Shown: positions 40,886-50,204 of the stretch, in pieces | Position numbering within the stretch: the first letter of the stretch is position 1 | Layout: each line of letters starts with the position of its first letter | Assembly: GCF_018390555.1 (NCBI RefSeq) | Contig: NZ_JAHBGB010000002.1 | Location: 806,001-870,000, forward strand | Reading direction: 5' to 3' | Origin: Ancylobacter oerskovii | Lineage (GTDB): Bacteria; Pseudomonadota; Alphaproteobacteria; Rhizobiales; Xanthobacteraceae | DNA length: 64,000 nucleotides | Notes under the pieces: generated by a model | The model's input: only the letters and a program-made list of their open reading frames with translations | The model's database searches: none | What the model was told of the DNA's origin: nothing | Translations under genes and position numbers: made by a program

Positions 40886-41395
40886 ATGACCCGTATCCTT
40901 ACCCGCCTTTCCGCCCTCGCCCCGGTCGTCGCCGCCGCCGCCCTGCTGGCGGGTCCGGCCATGGCCCAGACCACCCCGCCCGCCGACGCGCCGCCGCTGG
41001 TCGACCTCTACACGCCGGCCGATGCGCAGGCGGTGCTCGACGCCCGCCTGATCGCCCTGAAGACGGTGATCGGCCTCACCCCCGACCAGGCCAAGCTCTG
41101 GGACCCGGTGGAGGCCGCCATCCGCCAGGCGGCGAAGAACGGCGCCGCCCGCGCCGCCGAGCGGGCCAAGGCCGAGCCGGCGACCGACTTCCTCATCGTG
41201 CTGGAGCGCCTCGCCGATGCCGAGGCGGCGCGCGCCGCCGACCTCAAGAGCGTGATCGCCGCGGCCAAGCCGCTGGTGGCCTCGCTGACGCCGGAGCAGA
41301 AGCGCCGCGTCCCCGGCTTCCTCGGCATGACCGATGTCGCCGGCAAGCCGCAGCCGACGCTGGAACTGTGGATCTTCGAGGACGAGCAGGAGTGA
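40886..41395 (+). CDS. Periplasmic Spy/CpxP-like LTxxQ protein
   Basis: A 169-residue protein with signal peptide (about 1-27, ending GPAMAQ) and an all-helical domain holding two LTPxQ motifs (GLTPDQAKLWDPVEAAIRQ and SLTPEQKRRVPGFL), the hallmark of the Spy/CpxP chaperone-like family that senses or buffers misfolded envelope proteins. Only 24 bases follow the GCG_CRPN gene stop, so the two are probably cotranscribed. The C-terminus PTLELWIFEDEQE is acidic. A hairpin terminator follows at 41429. Confidence 0.85.
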   Translation: MTRILTRLSALAPVVAAAALLAGPAMAQTTPPADAPPLVDLYTPADAQAVLDARLIALKTVIGLTPDQAKLWDPVEAAIRQAAKNGAARAAERAKAEPATDFLIVLERLADAEAARAADLKSVIAAAKPLVASLTPEQKRRVPGFLGMTDVAGKPQPTLELWIFEDEQE

Positions 41396-41428
41396 GGCGT
41401 CGCGCCTGATCCGCCGACACGACAGACC

Positions 41429-41453
41429 GGCCGGCGGCCCCCTGCCGCCGGCC
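41429..41453 (+). terminator. Hairpin after the Spy-like gene
   Basis: A 10-bp perfect stem GGCCGGCGGC / GCCGCCGGCC with a 5-base loop, followed by GCTTGTTG. Confidence 0.7.
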
Positions 41454-41604
41454 GCTTGTTGTCGGGCCGTCATGTTGCGCAGCCATGTTGACCGCCGGCG
41501 GCGATCCTTTAAAATCCGCCGCATCGGGTGCCGCCCCCGCAAGGGCGGCACGTTTCGTTTTGGGCCCAGGCTTTCAAGAGCCGTCATCAATAGAGGAGGG
41601 GCAG

Positions 41605-42807
41605 GTGATCGACCCCGTCCTGCCGACCTATAATCGTGTCGACCTGGTTTTCGAGCGGGGCGAAGGCGCCTGGCTGTTCACCAAGGACGGGCAGCGATAT
41701 CTCGACTTCACCGCCGGCATCGCGGTGAATGTCCTCGGCCATGCGCATCCGCACCTCGTCGCGGCGCTGACCGAGCAGGCTGGCAAGGTGTGGCACCTGT
41801 CCAACGTGTTCCGTATCGAGGGCGCCGAGCGGCTGGCCCGCCGCCTCGTCGAGGCGACCTTCGCGGACACCATGTTCTTCACCAATTCCGGCGCGGAAGC
41901 GCTGGAATGCGCGATCAAGATGGCGCGCAAGTACCACTACGCCAACGGCGCGCCGGAGCGCAGCCGCATCGTCACCTTCGAGGGCGCCTTCCACGGCCGC
42001 ACGCTGGCGACCATCGCCGCCGGCGGCAACGCCAAGTATCTCGAAGGCTTCGGCCCGGCGCTGGAAGGCTTCGACCAGGTGCCCTATGGCGATCTCGACG
42101 CGGTGAAGGCCGCCATCGGCCCCGAGACCGGCGCCATCCTCATCGAGCCGGTGCAGGGCGAGGGCGGCGTGCGCTCGGCCTCCTGGGCGTTCCTGCGCGC
42201 CCTGCGCGCGCTGTGCGACGAGAAGGGCCTGCTGCTGGTGCTGGACGAGGTGCAGTGCGGCGTCGGGCGCACCGGCAAGTTCTTCGCCCATGAATGGGCC
42301 GGCATCACGCCGGACATCATGGCGGTGGCCAAGGGCATCGGCGGCGGCTTCCCGGTCGGCGCCTGCCTGGCCACCGAGGAGGCCGCCAAGGGCATGACGC
42401 TCGGCACCCACGGCTCCACCTATGGCGGCAACCCGCTCGCCATGAGCGTCGCCAATGCGGTGCTGGACGTGGTGCTGGCCGACGGCTTCCTCGATCAGGT
42501 GCAGGCCACCGCCGCGCGGCTGCGCCAGCGGCTGGCCGAGCTGAAGGACCGCCACCCGGCCGTCATCGCCGAGGTGCGCGGCGAGGGCCTGCTGATCGGC
42601 CTGCGCACGCTGGTGCCGAATGGCGACCTCATCGCCGCCATGCGCGAGGAACACATGCTCGCCCCGGCGGCGGCGGAGAACGTGGTGCGCCTGCTGCCGC
42701 CGCTGAACATCGGCGACGCGGAGATCGACGCCGCCTTTGCGAAGCTGGACGCCGCCTGCGCGCGCGTCGCGGCCTCGCTCACCGCATCGGAAGGAGCGGC
42801 GGCATGA
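41605..42807 (+). CDS. argD: Acetylornithine aminotransferase
   Basis: A 400-residue PLP-dependent class III aminotransferase that converts N-acetylglutamate semialdehyde to N-acetylornithine in arginine synthesis. Signatures: [78 protein letters not shown] with the PLP Lys (near 244) and [16 protein letters not shown] 41605 with GAGGAGG 5-7 bases upstream gives the usual length. Its stop overlaps the argF start (ATGA). Confidence 0.95.
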   Translation: MIDPVLPTYNRVDLVFERGEGAWLFTKDGQRYLDFTAGIAVNVLGHAHPHLVAALTEQAGKVWHLSNVFRIEGAERLARRLVEATFADTMFFTNSGAEALECAIKMARKYHYANGAPERSRIVTFEGAFHGRTLATIAAGGNAKYLEGFGPALEGFDQVPYGDLDAVKAAIGPETGAILIEPVQGEGGVRSASWAFLRALRALCDEKGLLLVLDEVQCGVGRTGKFFAHEWAGITPDIMAVAKGIGGGFPVGACLATEEAAKGMTLGTHGSTYGGNPLAMSVANAVLDVVLADGFLDQVQATAARLRQRLAELKDRHPAVIAEVRGEGLLIGLRTLVPNGDLIAAMREEHMLAPAAAENVVRLLPPLNIGDAEIDAAFAKLDAACARVAASLTASEGAAA

Positions 42808-43742
42808 GCACCGACAGCAAGAACGGCGTGAAGCACTTCCTCGACCTCGACACCCTGCCGGCCGGCGAGCTGCGCGAGCTGATGCGCTTCTCGCACGACC
42901 TGAAGAAGCGCCGGCAGAAGGTGGCGCTGGAGAAGCCCTTTGCCGGCAAGGTACTGGCGATGGTGTTCGACCAGCCCTCCACCCGCACCCGCATCTCCTT
43001 CGACATCGCCATGCGCCAGCTGGGCGGCGAGACCATCATGCTCACCGGCGCCGAGATGCAGCTCGGCCGCGGCGAGACCATCGCCGACACCGCCAAGGTG
43101 CTCTCGCGCTATGTCGACGCGATCATGATCCGCATCCTCGACCATGCCGCGCTGGAAGAGCTGGCCGCCCATGCCACGGTGCCGGTGATCAACGGCCTGA
43201 CGCGCGACAGCCATCCCTGCCAGATCATGGCCGACGTGATGACCTTCGAGGAGCACAAGGGCGCGATCCAGGGCCGCACCGTCGCCTGGACCGGCGACGC
43301 CAACAACGTGCTGGCCTCCTGGGTGCAGGCGGCCGAGCGCTTCGACTTCGCGCTCAACGTCGCCACCCCGCCGGAGCTCGCCCCGCGCCCGGCGCTGGTC
43401 GACTGGGTGAAGAAGACCGGCGCCAGGGTGCGCTTCGGCACGCGGGCGGAAGAGGCCGTGGAGGGCGCCGACTGCGTCGTCACCGACACCTGGGTGTCGA
43501 TGGGCGATGTCGAGGCGGAACGGCGCCACAACCTGCTCAAGCCCTACCAGGTCAACGGCGCGCTGATGCGCCGGGCGGCCAAGGACGCCATCTTCATGCA
43601 CTGCCTGCCGGCGCATCGCGGCGAGGAAGTCACCGACGAGGTGATGGACGGGCCGCAATCGGTGGTGTTCGACGAGGCGGAGAACCGCCTGCACGCGCAG
43701 AAGGGCATCCTCGCCTGGTGCCTGGACGGCGCGTCGATCTGA
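42804..43742 (+). CDS. argF: Ornithine carbamoyltransferase
   Basis: A 312-residue ornithine carbamoyltransferase (ornithine plus carbamoyl phosphate to citrulline). The carbamoyl-phosphate motif STRTR is at 59-63, followed by [23 protein letters not shown], the HPCQ motif, [12 protein letters not shown], the ornithine-side DTWVSMGD and [13 protein letters not shown]. Length is normal for the anabolic trimeric enzyme. It is coupled to argD by a four-base overlap and ends before a hairpin terminator, with hslO starting 102 bases downstream. Confidence 0.96.
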   Translation: MSTDSKNGVKHFLDLDTLPAGELRELMRFSHDLKKRRQKVALEKPFAGKVLAMVFDQPSTRTRISFDIAMRQLGGETIMLTGAEMQLGRGETIADTAKVLSRYVDAIMIRILDHAALEELAAHATVPVINGLTRDSHPCQIMADVMTFEEHKGAIQGRTVAWTGDANNVLASWVQAAERFDFALNVATPPELAPRPALVDWVKKTGARVRFGTRAEEAVEGADCVVTDTWVSMGDVEAERRHNLLKPYQVNGALMRRAAKDAIFMHCLPAHRGEEVTDEVMDGPQSVVFDEAENRLHAQKGILAWCLDGASI

Positions 43743-43750
43743 GCGTTCGG

Positions 43751-43768
43751 GGCGCCCTGCGGGGCGCC
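43751..43768 (+). terminator. Hairpin after argF
   Basis: A 7-bp stem GGCGCCC / GGGCGCC with loop TGCG, followed by TCTTCGTTT. Likely end of the argDF transcript, possibly leaky. Confidence 0.65.
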
Positions 43769-43844
43769 TCTTCGTTTCGGCCCCGCGGGGAGGAGGCCCT
43801 CCCCCTCGCGCAACGCCATCTTCGCACCCATATGGGCGGGCGAC

Positions 43845-44894
43845 ATGACACACTCCATTCCCACTCCCGATCCCGACCTGACCTCTCGCCTGCCGCTCGC
43901 CGAGGCGGTGGACGACCAGGTCACCCCCTTCCACGTCGACGGCCTCGACGCGCGCGGCCGCGTGGTGCGCCTCGGCACCGCGCTCGATGCCGTCATGGCG
44001 CATCACGACTATCCGCCGGTGGTCAAGCGGCTGCTCGGCGAGGCGGTGGCGCTCACCGTGCTGCTCGGCTCGACGCTGAAGATTTCCGGCCGCTTCATCC
44101 TGCAGACCCGCACCGACGGGCCGGTCGACCTTGTGGTGGTCGACTTCACCGCGCCGCAGGACGTGCGCGCCTATGCGCGCTTCGATGCCGAGCGCCTCGC
44201 GGCGCTGCAGGCGTCGCTGGCGCCCGGCCAGCGGCTGGACAGCGGCAAGCTGCTCGGCGCCGGCCATCTCGCCATGACCATCGACCAGGGCCTGAGCGTC
44301 AATCGCTACCAGGGCATCGTCGCGCTGGAAGGCGGCAATCTCGAGGATGCCGCGCATCGCTACTTCGCCCAGTCGGAGCAGATCCCCACCCGCGTGCGCC
44401 TCGCGGTGGCGGAGGAGGTGCATCCGGGCGCCGCCGCTTCGTCCTGGCGCGCCGGCGGGCTGATGGTGCAGTTCCTGCCCACCGAGGGCGGTCGCATCCG
44501 CGCGGTGGACCTGCATCCCGGCGACGCGCCGGAGGGCGCCGAGCTGCCGCAGGCGCAGGAGGACGACGCCTGGACGGAGGCGCAGTCGCTGGTCGGCACG
44601 CTGGAGGACGTCGAGCTCGTCGACGGCGATCTCTCCGCCGAGCGGCTGCTGTTCCGGCTGTTCCACGAGCGTGGCGTGCGGGTGTTCGAGCCCGAGGACA
44701 TCGTCGCGCGCTGCTCCTGCTCGCGCGAGCGCGTCAGCAACGTGCTGGCGAACTTCTCCCGCGAGGAGCGCGAAAGCCTCGTCGAGGACGGCAAGGTGGT
44801 CGTCACCTGCGAGTTCTGCGGCCGCTCCTACGACTTCAAGGCCGAGGAGATCGTCACCCCGGAAGAGCCGGAAGCTTCGTCCGACGAGGCGTGA
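43845..44894 (+). CDS. hslO: Redox-regulated chaperone Hsp33
   Basis: A 349-residue Hsp33 holdase that binds unfolding proteins when oxidised. The N-terminal domain includes HHDYPPVVKRLLGEAVALTVLLGSTLK, RFILQTRTDGPVDLVVVDF and LLGAGHLAMTIDQG. The C-terminal zinc redox switch has CSC (near 290-292) and CEFC (near 324-327), so all four zinc cysteines are present, with the intervening ERVSNVLANFSREERESLVEDGKVVV. A C-terminal acidic tail follows. Common synteny: argD-argF-hslO in many alphaproteobacteria. Confidence 0.95.
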   Translation: MTHSIPTPDPDLTSRLPLAEAVDDQVTPFHVDGLDARGRVVRLGTALDAVMAHHDYPPVVKRLLGEAVALTVLLGSTLKISGRFILQTRTDGPVDLVVVDFTAPQDVRAYARFDAERLAALQASLAPGQRLDSGKLLGAGHLAMTIDQGLSVNRYQGIVALEGGNLEDAAHRYFAQSEQIPTRVRLAVAEEVHPGAAASSWRAGGLMVQFLPTEGGRIRAVDLHPGDAPEGAELPQAQEDDAWTEAQSLVGTLEDVELVDGDLSAERLLFRLFHERGVRVFEPEDIVARCSCSRERVSNVLANFSREERESLVEDGKVVVTCEFCGRSYDFKAEEIVTPEEPEASSDEA

Positions 44895-44989
44895 GCCGCC
44901 AGGACGACCTGCTCCCCCCTCTCAAACGTCATCCCCGACGCCCCCCCCCGACGATCCGCGATCGCGCGAGCTTCCGGGAGCAACCCGCC

Positions 44990-45012
44990 CCCTCTCCCCG
45001 TCGGGGAGAGGG
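44990..45012. repeat. Palindromic CCCTCTCCCC element
   Basis: CCCTCTCCCCGTC-GGGGAGAGGG, followed by CTGGGGTGAGGGGG, in the 316-base gap between hslO and the convergent argE. The rest of the gap is GC-rich without a recognisable gene. Confidence 0.85.
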
Positions 45013-45210
45013 CTGGGGTGAGGGGGAGCAGCGGCGAGGGAAAAGAACCGGCGAGGAAGCAGCAACCCGCAACAGGCCATAGCTGAGGCGCCGCGCCCCT
45101 CGGCAAAACCCTCTCACCGCCCTATAGCCGGAGCCAACCCTCGCCAGCCGGGGAGGCAGCGCCGACAGGACCGCTCGGACAAAACCGCCCCGGCGCCCCG
45201 CGCCGCGCCC

Positions 45211-46374
45211 CTACCCCGCGCACTCGGCGATCAGCCCGTCGAGGAAGCGCTCGCAGGCCCGCAATTGCGCCACCGCGATGAACTCGTCCGGCTTGTGCGC
45301 CTGGTCGATGGAACCCGGCCCGCACACCACGGTGGGAATGCCCTGCGCCTGGAAATGCCCGCCCTCGGTGCCGTAGGAGACGGTGTGGGTGGCGTTCTGC
45401 CCGGCGAGCCGCATCGCCAGCACCTCGGCCGGCGAACCCGGCTGCGGCGCCAGCGGCGGCACGCGATAGGTGAAATGCGTCTCGATCGCCGCCTCCGGCG
45501 CCTCGACCTTCAGCTTCGGCAGCACCACCTCCTGGGCGAAGCGGTCGAAGCGGGCGACGAGCCCCTCCTCGTCGAAATCCGGCAGGCCGCGCAGGTTCCA
45601 CTTCACCACGCAGCGGCGCGGCACGATGTTGCCGGCGGTGCCGCCCTCGATGCCCACCACCTGCAGCGTCGAGTTCGGCGGGTCGAAGCGCCCGGAGGCG
45701 TCGCCGGCGGCGATCAGCTCGACCCGCAGCCGGTCCAGCTCGGCGATCAGCTCGGCCGCCGCGAAGATGGCGTTGGCGCCGAGATGCGGCATGGAGGAAT
45801 GCGCCTCGCGGCCGGTCACCGTCGTCACATAGCCGACGCCGGATTTGTGCGCGTCCACCACCTTCATCAGCGTCGGCTCGCCGACGATGCACGCGCGGGG
45901 CAGCGGCAGGTCGACGCCCAGCTTGCGCACGGCGGGGATCACCCCGGTGCAGCCCAGCTCCTCGTCATAGGAGATCAGAATATGGATCGGGGTCGACAGC
46001 CGCGCCGCCACCATGTCCGGCACCTTGGCGAGGCAGGTGGCGACAAAGCCCTTCATGTCGCAGGAGCCGCGGCCATAGAGGCGGTCGTCCTGCGGCGTCA
46101 GGGTGAAGGGGTCGGTGGTCCAGGGCTGGCCGTCCACCGGCACCACGTCGGAATGGCCGGACAGGCAGATGCCGCCCACGCCCTGCGGGCCGATGGTGGC
46201 GAACAGGCTGGCCTTCTCGCCGTCCTCGCTCGGCACCAGCACCGAGGCGACGCCGAAGGCCTCCAGATAGTCGCGCACGAAGCCGATCAGCCGGAGGTTG
46301 GAATTGCGGCTCGTGGTGTCGAAGCCCACCAGATAGGCCAGCAATTCCTCGGTGGTGGTACGGCCTGCCAGCAT
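45211..46374 (-). CDS. argE: Acetylornithine deacetylase
   Basis: A 387-residue M20-family metallohydrolase that removes the acetyl group from N-acetylornithine. Metal and catalytic motifs in order: SGHSDVVPV (H and D), YGRGSCDMKGFVA, SYDEELGCTG (catalytic and bridging Glu), VGEPT, and GTEGGHF/GPGSIDQAHKPDE with the last His ligand. The dimerisation domain (about 180-290) has GREAHSSMPHLGANAI. It supplies the ornithine used by argF 2 kb away, although it is transcribed in the opposite direction. Confidence 0.93.
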   Translation of the reverse strand: MLAGRTTTEELLAYLVGFDTTSRNSNLRLIGFVRDYLEAFGVASVLVPSEDGEKASLFATIGPQGVGGICLSGHSDVVPVDGQPWTTDPFTLTPQDDRLYGRGSCDMKGFVATCLAKVPDMVAARLSTPIHILISYDEELGCTGVIPAVRKLGVDLPLPRACIVGEPTLMKVVDAHKSGVGYVTTVTGREAHSSMPHLGANAIFAAAELIAELDRLRVELIAAGDASGRFDPPNSTLQVVGIEGGTAGNIVPRRCVVKWNLRGLPDFDEEGLVARFDRFAQEVVLPKLKVEAPEAAIETHFTYRVPPLAPQPGSPAEVLAMRLAGQNATHTVSYGTEGGHFQAQGIPTVVCGPGSIDQAHKPDEFIAVAQLRACERFLDGLIAECAG

Positions 46375-46445
46375 GGACGCTCCCGGATTGCGCGCGTTCG
46401 AACCGCCCGAGCATAGACGGCATCGCCCGGTCTACGCCAACTCGT

Positions 46446-47897
46446 TCACCGTCGCCAGAAGCTCGGCAGGAACAGCACGAGGACGGTGAACAATTCGAGG
46501 CGCCCGAGCAGCATGCCGAAGGACAGGATCCAGATCACGCTGTCCGGCAGGCCGGCGAAATTGGTCGCCGGGCCGACATGCGGGCCGATGCCGGGCCCGA
46601 CATTGCCGATCGCGGTGATGGCCGCCGACAGCGCGCTCGCGAGGTCGAAGCCGAGCGCGTTCAGCGCGATGCCGACCACCGCGAAGCCGGCGAGATAGAG
46701 AAAGACGAAGGACAGCACCGAGGCCACCACCGCGTCGTCCACCGGCGCGCCGCCATAGCGCACCGGGAACACCCCGTTCGGGTAGACGATGCGCTTCAGG
46801 TGCTGCACCAGCGCCGAGCCGAGAATGGCGAGGCGGAAGGTCTTCATGCCGCCGGAGGTCGAGCCGGTGCAGCCGCCGAGAAACAGCAGGATGAAATAGA
46901 GCGCGTCGGTCGGCGGCCCCCAATGGGTGAAGTCGACGGTGACGAAGCCGGTGGTCGACATCAGCGACACCACGTTGAACAGCGCGTTGCGCAGCGCCGT
47001 CTCGCCGCCGGCGATGCCCCCGCGCACCTGCTCGAATGTCGAGATCAGGGTGAACATCACCACGAGGCCGAGGAACAGCCGCACCTCGGTATTGGCGAAC
47101 AGCCGCGAGAAGTCGCCGGCCAGCACCCGCACATAGAGCAGGAAGGGCAGCGAGCCGGCGATCATGAACACGATCGCCACATACTCGATGGCGGCGCTGT
47201 GGAAATAGCCGAGCGAGGCGTCGTGGGTCGAGAAGCCGCCGGTGGAGATGGTCGACATGGCGTGGGTCAGCGCGTCGAAGGCGTCCATGCCGGCGAGGAG
47301 ATAGGCGAGCCCGCAGATGAAGGTCAGCGCCACATAGGTGCCGAGGATGCCCTTGGCGAGCTGGGCCGCGCGGGGCAGCACCTTCTCGGACTTGTCCGAG
47401 GATTCCGCCCGGAACAGCTGCATGCCGCCCACCTGCAGCATCGGCAGGAAGGCCATGGCGAACACGATGATGCCGATGCCGCCATACCAGTGCAGGAAGG
47501 CGCGCCAGATCAAAATGCCCGGCGGCCGGTCGTCGAGATGGGAGATCACCGTCGCCCCGGTGGTGGTCAGCCCGGACATCGCCTCGAAATAGGCGTCGGC
47601 GAAGGTGAGCCGCGTCTCCGACCACATGAAGGGGATGGCGGCGAAGAAGGAGAGCAGCACCCAGCTCAGCGTGGTCAGCACGAAGGCCTGCCGCAGGCCG
47701 AGCAGCTCCACCTCGCCGGTCCGCCCGGCCAGCCACAGCGACAGGCCGACGAAGACGGTGATCGCCGAGGTGGCGGCATAGACGATGAAGTCCTTCTCCC
47801 CCGCCAGCACGTCGACGAGGGCCGGAATCATCATGGTGGTGCCGAGGACGGCCAGCAGCACGCCGAGCACGGCGGCGATCGGGCGGAAATCGATCAC
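46446..47897 (-). CDS. trkH: TrkH-family potassium uptake membrane protein
   Basis: About 483 residues with eight or more transmembrane helices and the four degenerate pore loops of TrkH/KtrB: MSGLTTTGATV, MSTISTGGFST, MSTTGFVT and AITAIGNVGPG, each giving part of the K+ filter. CTGSTSGGMKTFR between pores 3 and 4 is diagnostic. It needs a TrkA-type subunit for regulation, not present here. The chosen start, GTG 47897 (MIDFRP...), reproduces the usual 483-residue length; GTG 47921 and 47933 are alternatives and none has a clear Shine-Dalgarno sequence. Confidence 0.9.
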   Translation of the reverse strand: MIDFRPIAAVLGVLLAVLGTTMMIPALVDVLAGEKDFIVYAATSAITVFVGLSLWLAGRTGEVELLGLRQAFVLTTLSWVLLSFFAAIPFMWSETRLTFADAYFEAMSGLTTTGATVISHLDDRPPGILIWRAFLHWYGGIGIIVFAMAFLPMLQVGGMQLFRAESSDKSEKVLPRAAQLAKGILGTYVALTFICGLAYLLAGMDAFDALTHAMSTISTGGFSTHDASLGYFHSAAIEYVAIVFMIAGSLPFLLYVRVLAGDFSRLFANTEVRLFLGLVVMFTLISTFEQVRGGIAGGETALRNALFNVVSLMSTTGFVTVDFTHWGPPTDALYFILLFLGGCTGSTSGGMKTFRLAILGSALVQHLKRIVYPNGVFPVRYGGAPVDDAVVASVLSFVFLYLAGFAVVGIALNALGFDLASALSAAITAIGNVGPGIGPHVGPATNFAGLPDSVIWILSFGMLLGRLELFTVLVLFLPSFWRR

Positions 47898-47998
47898 GGA
47901 AGCGAGGACTCGGCTCGTCACGGCGGGTTGCACGGAGCGTGAGCATAGCCGCTTCCCGGGTGCGCCGGAAGCGGCAAGCCTGCGGTCGGCGGCGCCGT

Positions 47999-48391
47999 TC
48001 AGTTCAGCGTGCGGGAGGCGCCGGGCATGTCCAGCGAGAAGGCGGGCACCTCGACGTCGAACAGGCGGCCGCCCTCGTCCACCAGCCCGTAGCTGCCCTC
48101 CATCGATCCGGTGGAGGTCGGCAGCGGCACGCCGCTGGTATATTCGAAATGCGCGCCGGGCGGCAGCACCGGCTGCTCGCCCACCACGCCGGCGCCGCGC
48201 ACCTCCTGCACCCGGCCGAGCGCGTCGGTGATGATCCAGTGGCGGGTCATCAACTGCACCGTGCCGGCGCCGAGATTGACGATCTCGATGGTGTAGGCCC
48301 AGAAATACTGGCTGCGCGCGGGATCCGAGCGTTCCGGCGCGAAACGGGGCGTCACCGTCACCTGCACGCCGCGCGTGGTCGCTCGATACAT
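47999..48391 (-). CDS. apaG: ApaG-family protein
   Basis: A 130-residue ApaG (DUF525) protein of Ig-like/FN3 fold: YRATTRGVQVTVTPRFAPERS at the start, QYFWAYTIEIVNLGAGTVQLMTRHWIITDALGRVQEVRGAGVVGEQPVLPPG in the middle and TGSMEGSYGLVDEGG near the end are all conserved. ApaG has been linked to Co2+/Mg2+ resistance but its biochemical role is unclear. GGAGGG lies a few bases before ATG 48391. It follows metZ in the same direction, a common alphaproteobacterial order. Confidence 0.93.
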   Translation of the reverse strand: MYRATTRGVQVTVTPRFAPERSDPARSQYFWAYTIEIVNLGAGTVQLMTRHWIITDALGRVQEVRGAGVVGEQPVLPPGAHFEYTSGVPLPTSTGSMEGSYGLVDEGGRLFDVEVPAFSLDMPGASRTLN

Positions 48392-48462
48392 TCCGCCCTC
48401 CCGAATCCGGCCGGTGCCAGTGAAAGCCGAATGGCCGGCGAGGGCAAGGCGGCTGTCTCCCG

Positions 48463-48619
48463 GCCCCTTTCCCCTCCCCGTCGGGGAACGAGATGGCGGC
48501 CTTCCTTCCCTCTCCCCGACGGGAGAGGGAGCCGCCCGACACCGCCAGCGCCACGTCGACAGCCGGGTCGCGAAGAGCCCGCCCATCCCCTTCCTTATCT
48601 TCTCCCCGACGGGGAGAGG
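48463..48619. repeat. Three degenerate palindromic CTCTCCCC elements
   Basis: A degenerate copy at 48463-48490, then CCCTCTCCCCGAC-GGGAGAGGG at 48507-48529 and TCTCCCCGAC-GGGGAGAG at 48600-48619, filling most of the 282-base gap between metZ and apaG. Confidence 0.8.
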
Positions 48620-48673
48620 CAGCCGCCCCGGCCTCCCTCGGGCGGCCGGGAGCCGCGCGCCCGGCGCCCGCCC

Positions 48674-49888
48674 TCACACCGCCTTCAGCGCGCGGCGGAT
48701 GTCGTCGGTGAGGTCGTCGACATGCTCGAGGCCGACCGACAGCCGCACCATGCCGTCGGAGATCCCCATCTCCGCCCGCGCCTCGGGGGTGAAGCGCTGA
48801 TGCGTCGTGGTCGCCGGATGCGTCACCAGGCTCTTGGCGTCGCCGAGATTGTTGGAGATGCGCACCACCTTCAGCTCGTTGAGGAAGCGGAAGGCGCCGG
48901 CCTTGCCGCCGTCGACCTCGAAGGTCACCAGCGTGCCGCCACCGCGCATCTGCCGCTTGGCCAGCGCGTGCTGGGGATGGTCGGCGCGGTAGGGGTAGAT
49001 CACCTTGCCGATCTTGGCCTCGCCGGCCAGCCGGTCGGCCAGCGCCGTCGCGCTGGCCTGCGAGCGCTCGACGCGCAGCGGCAGCGTCTCCAGCCCCTTC
49101 AGCATCACCCAGGCGTTGAACGGCGACACCGAGGGGCCGGTCTGGCGCAGGAAGGTCTGCAGATGGTCGGTGAGGAACTGCTGCGAGCACAGGATCACGC
49201 CGGCAAGGCAGCGGCCCTGCCCGTCGATGTGCTTGGTCGCCGAATACACCACGATGTCGGCGCCGAGCGCGATCGGGCTCTGCAGCATCGGGGTGGCGAA
49301 CACGTTGTCGACCACCAGCCGGGCGCCGGCGGCGCGGGCGATCGTCGCCACCGCGGCGATGTCCACCAGCTCCAGCATCGGGTTGGTCGGGCTCTCCAGG
49401 AAGAACACCCGGGTTTCCGGCGTCACCGCCGCCTGCCAGGCGGAAAGATCGGTGCCGTCGACCAGCGTCGTGGTCACGCCGAAGCGCGGCAGCAGCTCCT
49501 CCACCACATAGCGGCAGGAGCCGAACAGCGCGCGCGCCGCCACCACATGGTCGCCGGCCTTCAGCTGGCACAGCATGGCCGATGTGACCGCCGCCATGCC
49601 GGAGGCGGTGGCGCGCGCCACTTCCGCGCCCTCCAGCAGCGCGAGGCGGGCCTCGAACATCGCCGTGGTCGGGTTGGAATAGCGGGTATAGATGAAGCCC
49701 GGATCGTCGCCCTTGAAGCGCGCCTCGGCCTGCTCGGCGGTGTCGTAGACATAGCCCTGGGTGAGGAACAGCGCCTCGGAGGTCTCGGCGAAGGGCGAGC
49801 GCAGGATGCCGCCATGCACGAGGCGGGTATCGGGACGCAGCTCGGCGATCTCGGCGGCGGTCAGCTTTTCGGCGGGGGCTTCAGACAT
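48674..49888 (-). CDS. metZ: O-succinylhomoserine sulfhydrylase
   Basis: A 404-residue Cys/Met-metabolism PLP enzyme that makes homocysteine from O-succinylhomoserine and sulfide. Signatures: TRLVHGG, YTRYSNPTTAMFEARLALLEGAE, TASGMAAVTSAMLCQLKAGDHV, ESPTNPMLELVDI, VVDNVFATP, the PLP Lys in SATKHIDGQGRC (near 218) and KVVRISNNLGDAKSLVTHPATTTH. The FYIYxR-like, RISNNLGD and C-terminal pattern fits MetZ rather than MetB or MetC. A SAM-II riboswitch lies upstream (49952-50010), so expression should fall when S-adenosylmethionine is plentiful. GGAG is 9 bases before the ATG. Confidence 0.94.
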   Translation of the reverse strand: MSEAPAEKLTAAEIAELRPDTRLVHGGILRSPFAETSEALFLTQGYVYDTAEQAEARFKGDDPGFIYTRYSNPTTAMFEARLALLEGAEVARATASGMAAVTSAMLCQLKAGDHVVAARALFGSCRYVVEELLPRFGVTTTLVDGTDLSAWQAAVTPETRVFFLESPTNPMLELVDIAAVATIARAAGARLVVDNVFATPMLQSPIALGADIVVYSATKHIDGQGRCLAGVILCSQQFLTDHLQTFLRQTGPSVSPFNAWVMLKGLETLPLRVERSQASATALADRLAGEAKIGKVIYPYRADHPQHALAKRQMRGGGTLVTFEVDGGKAGAFRFLNELKVVRISNNLGDAKSLVTHPATTTHQRFTPEARAEMGISDGMVRLSVGLEHVDDLTDDIRRALKAV

Positions 49889-49951
49889 TAGGCGGCTCCG
49901 GGTTCATCGATAGACCGGGGTCGCCCACGCGCATACGTCGCGCGGCCCCGA

Positions 49952-50010
49952 CCTTTTTAGCAACCTTGTTTAGCGTGGCGGCAAGCCGGTCGGCTCCAAA
50001 TGACCACGTG
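49952..50010 (-). ncRNA. SAM-II riboswitch upstream of metZ
   Basis: Read on the minus strand from 50010: a P1 stem CGTGG ... CCACG, the inner segment TCATTTGGAGCCGACCGGC then TTGC, and the 3' half TAAACAAGGTTGC followed by TAAAAAGG. These are the landmarks of the alphaproteobacterial SAM-II pseudoknot (P1, A-rich 3' strand, GCTAAAAAGG). It ends 64 bases before the metZ ATG. The known control is repression of translation or transcription by S-adenosylmethionine. Confidence 0.85.
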
Positions 50011-50204
50011 GTAGTGCGGACTTACTCCCGCGCGACGCGTCCCGTCAAGGCGCATCTTCGTCGCCGAAACCGCGCCGCAAGCCCTTGTCCGGCTTGGCGA
50101 GGCGCCGGTGGTCGTCTAAAGCGGTGATGGAAAGCATCCATCGTCAGGACATCAGCGACGGAAATCATCCATCGCGGAGATCCGCAACCTTCTCAGGGTC
50201 GAGC

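Noticed and set aside
45122..47946. Alternative frames overlapping argE and trkH
   Set aside because: They run in other frames of well-supported genes and their translations are low-complexity Arg/Gly/Ala strings.
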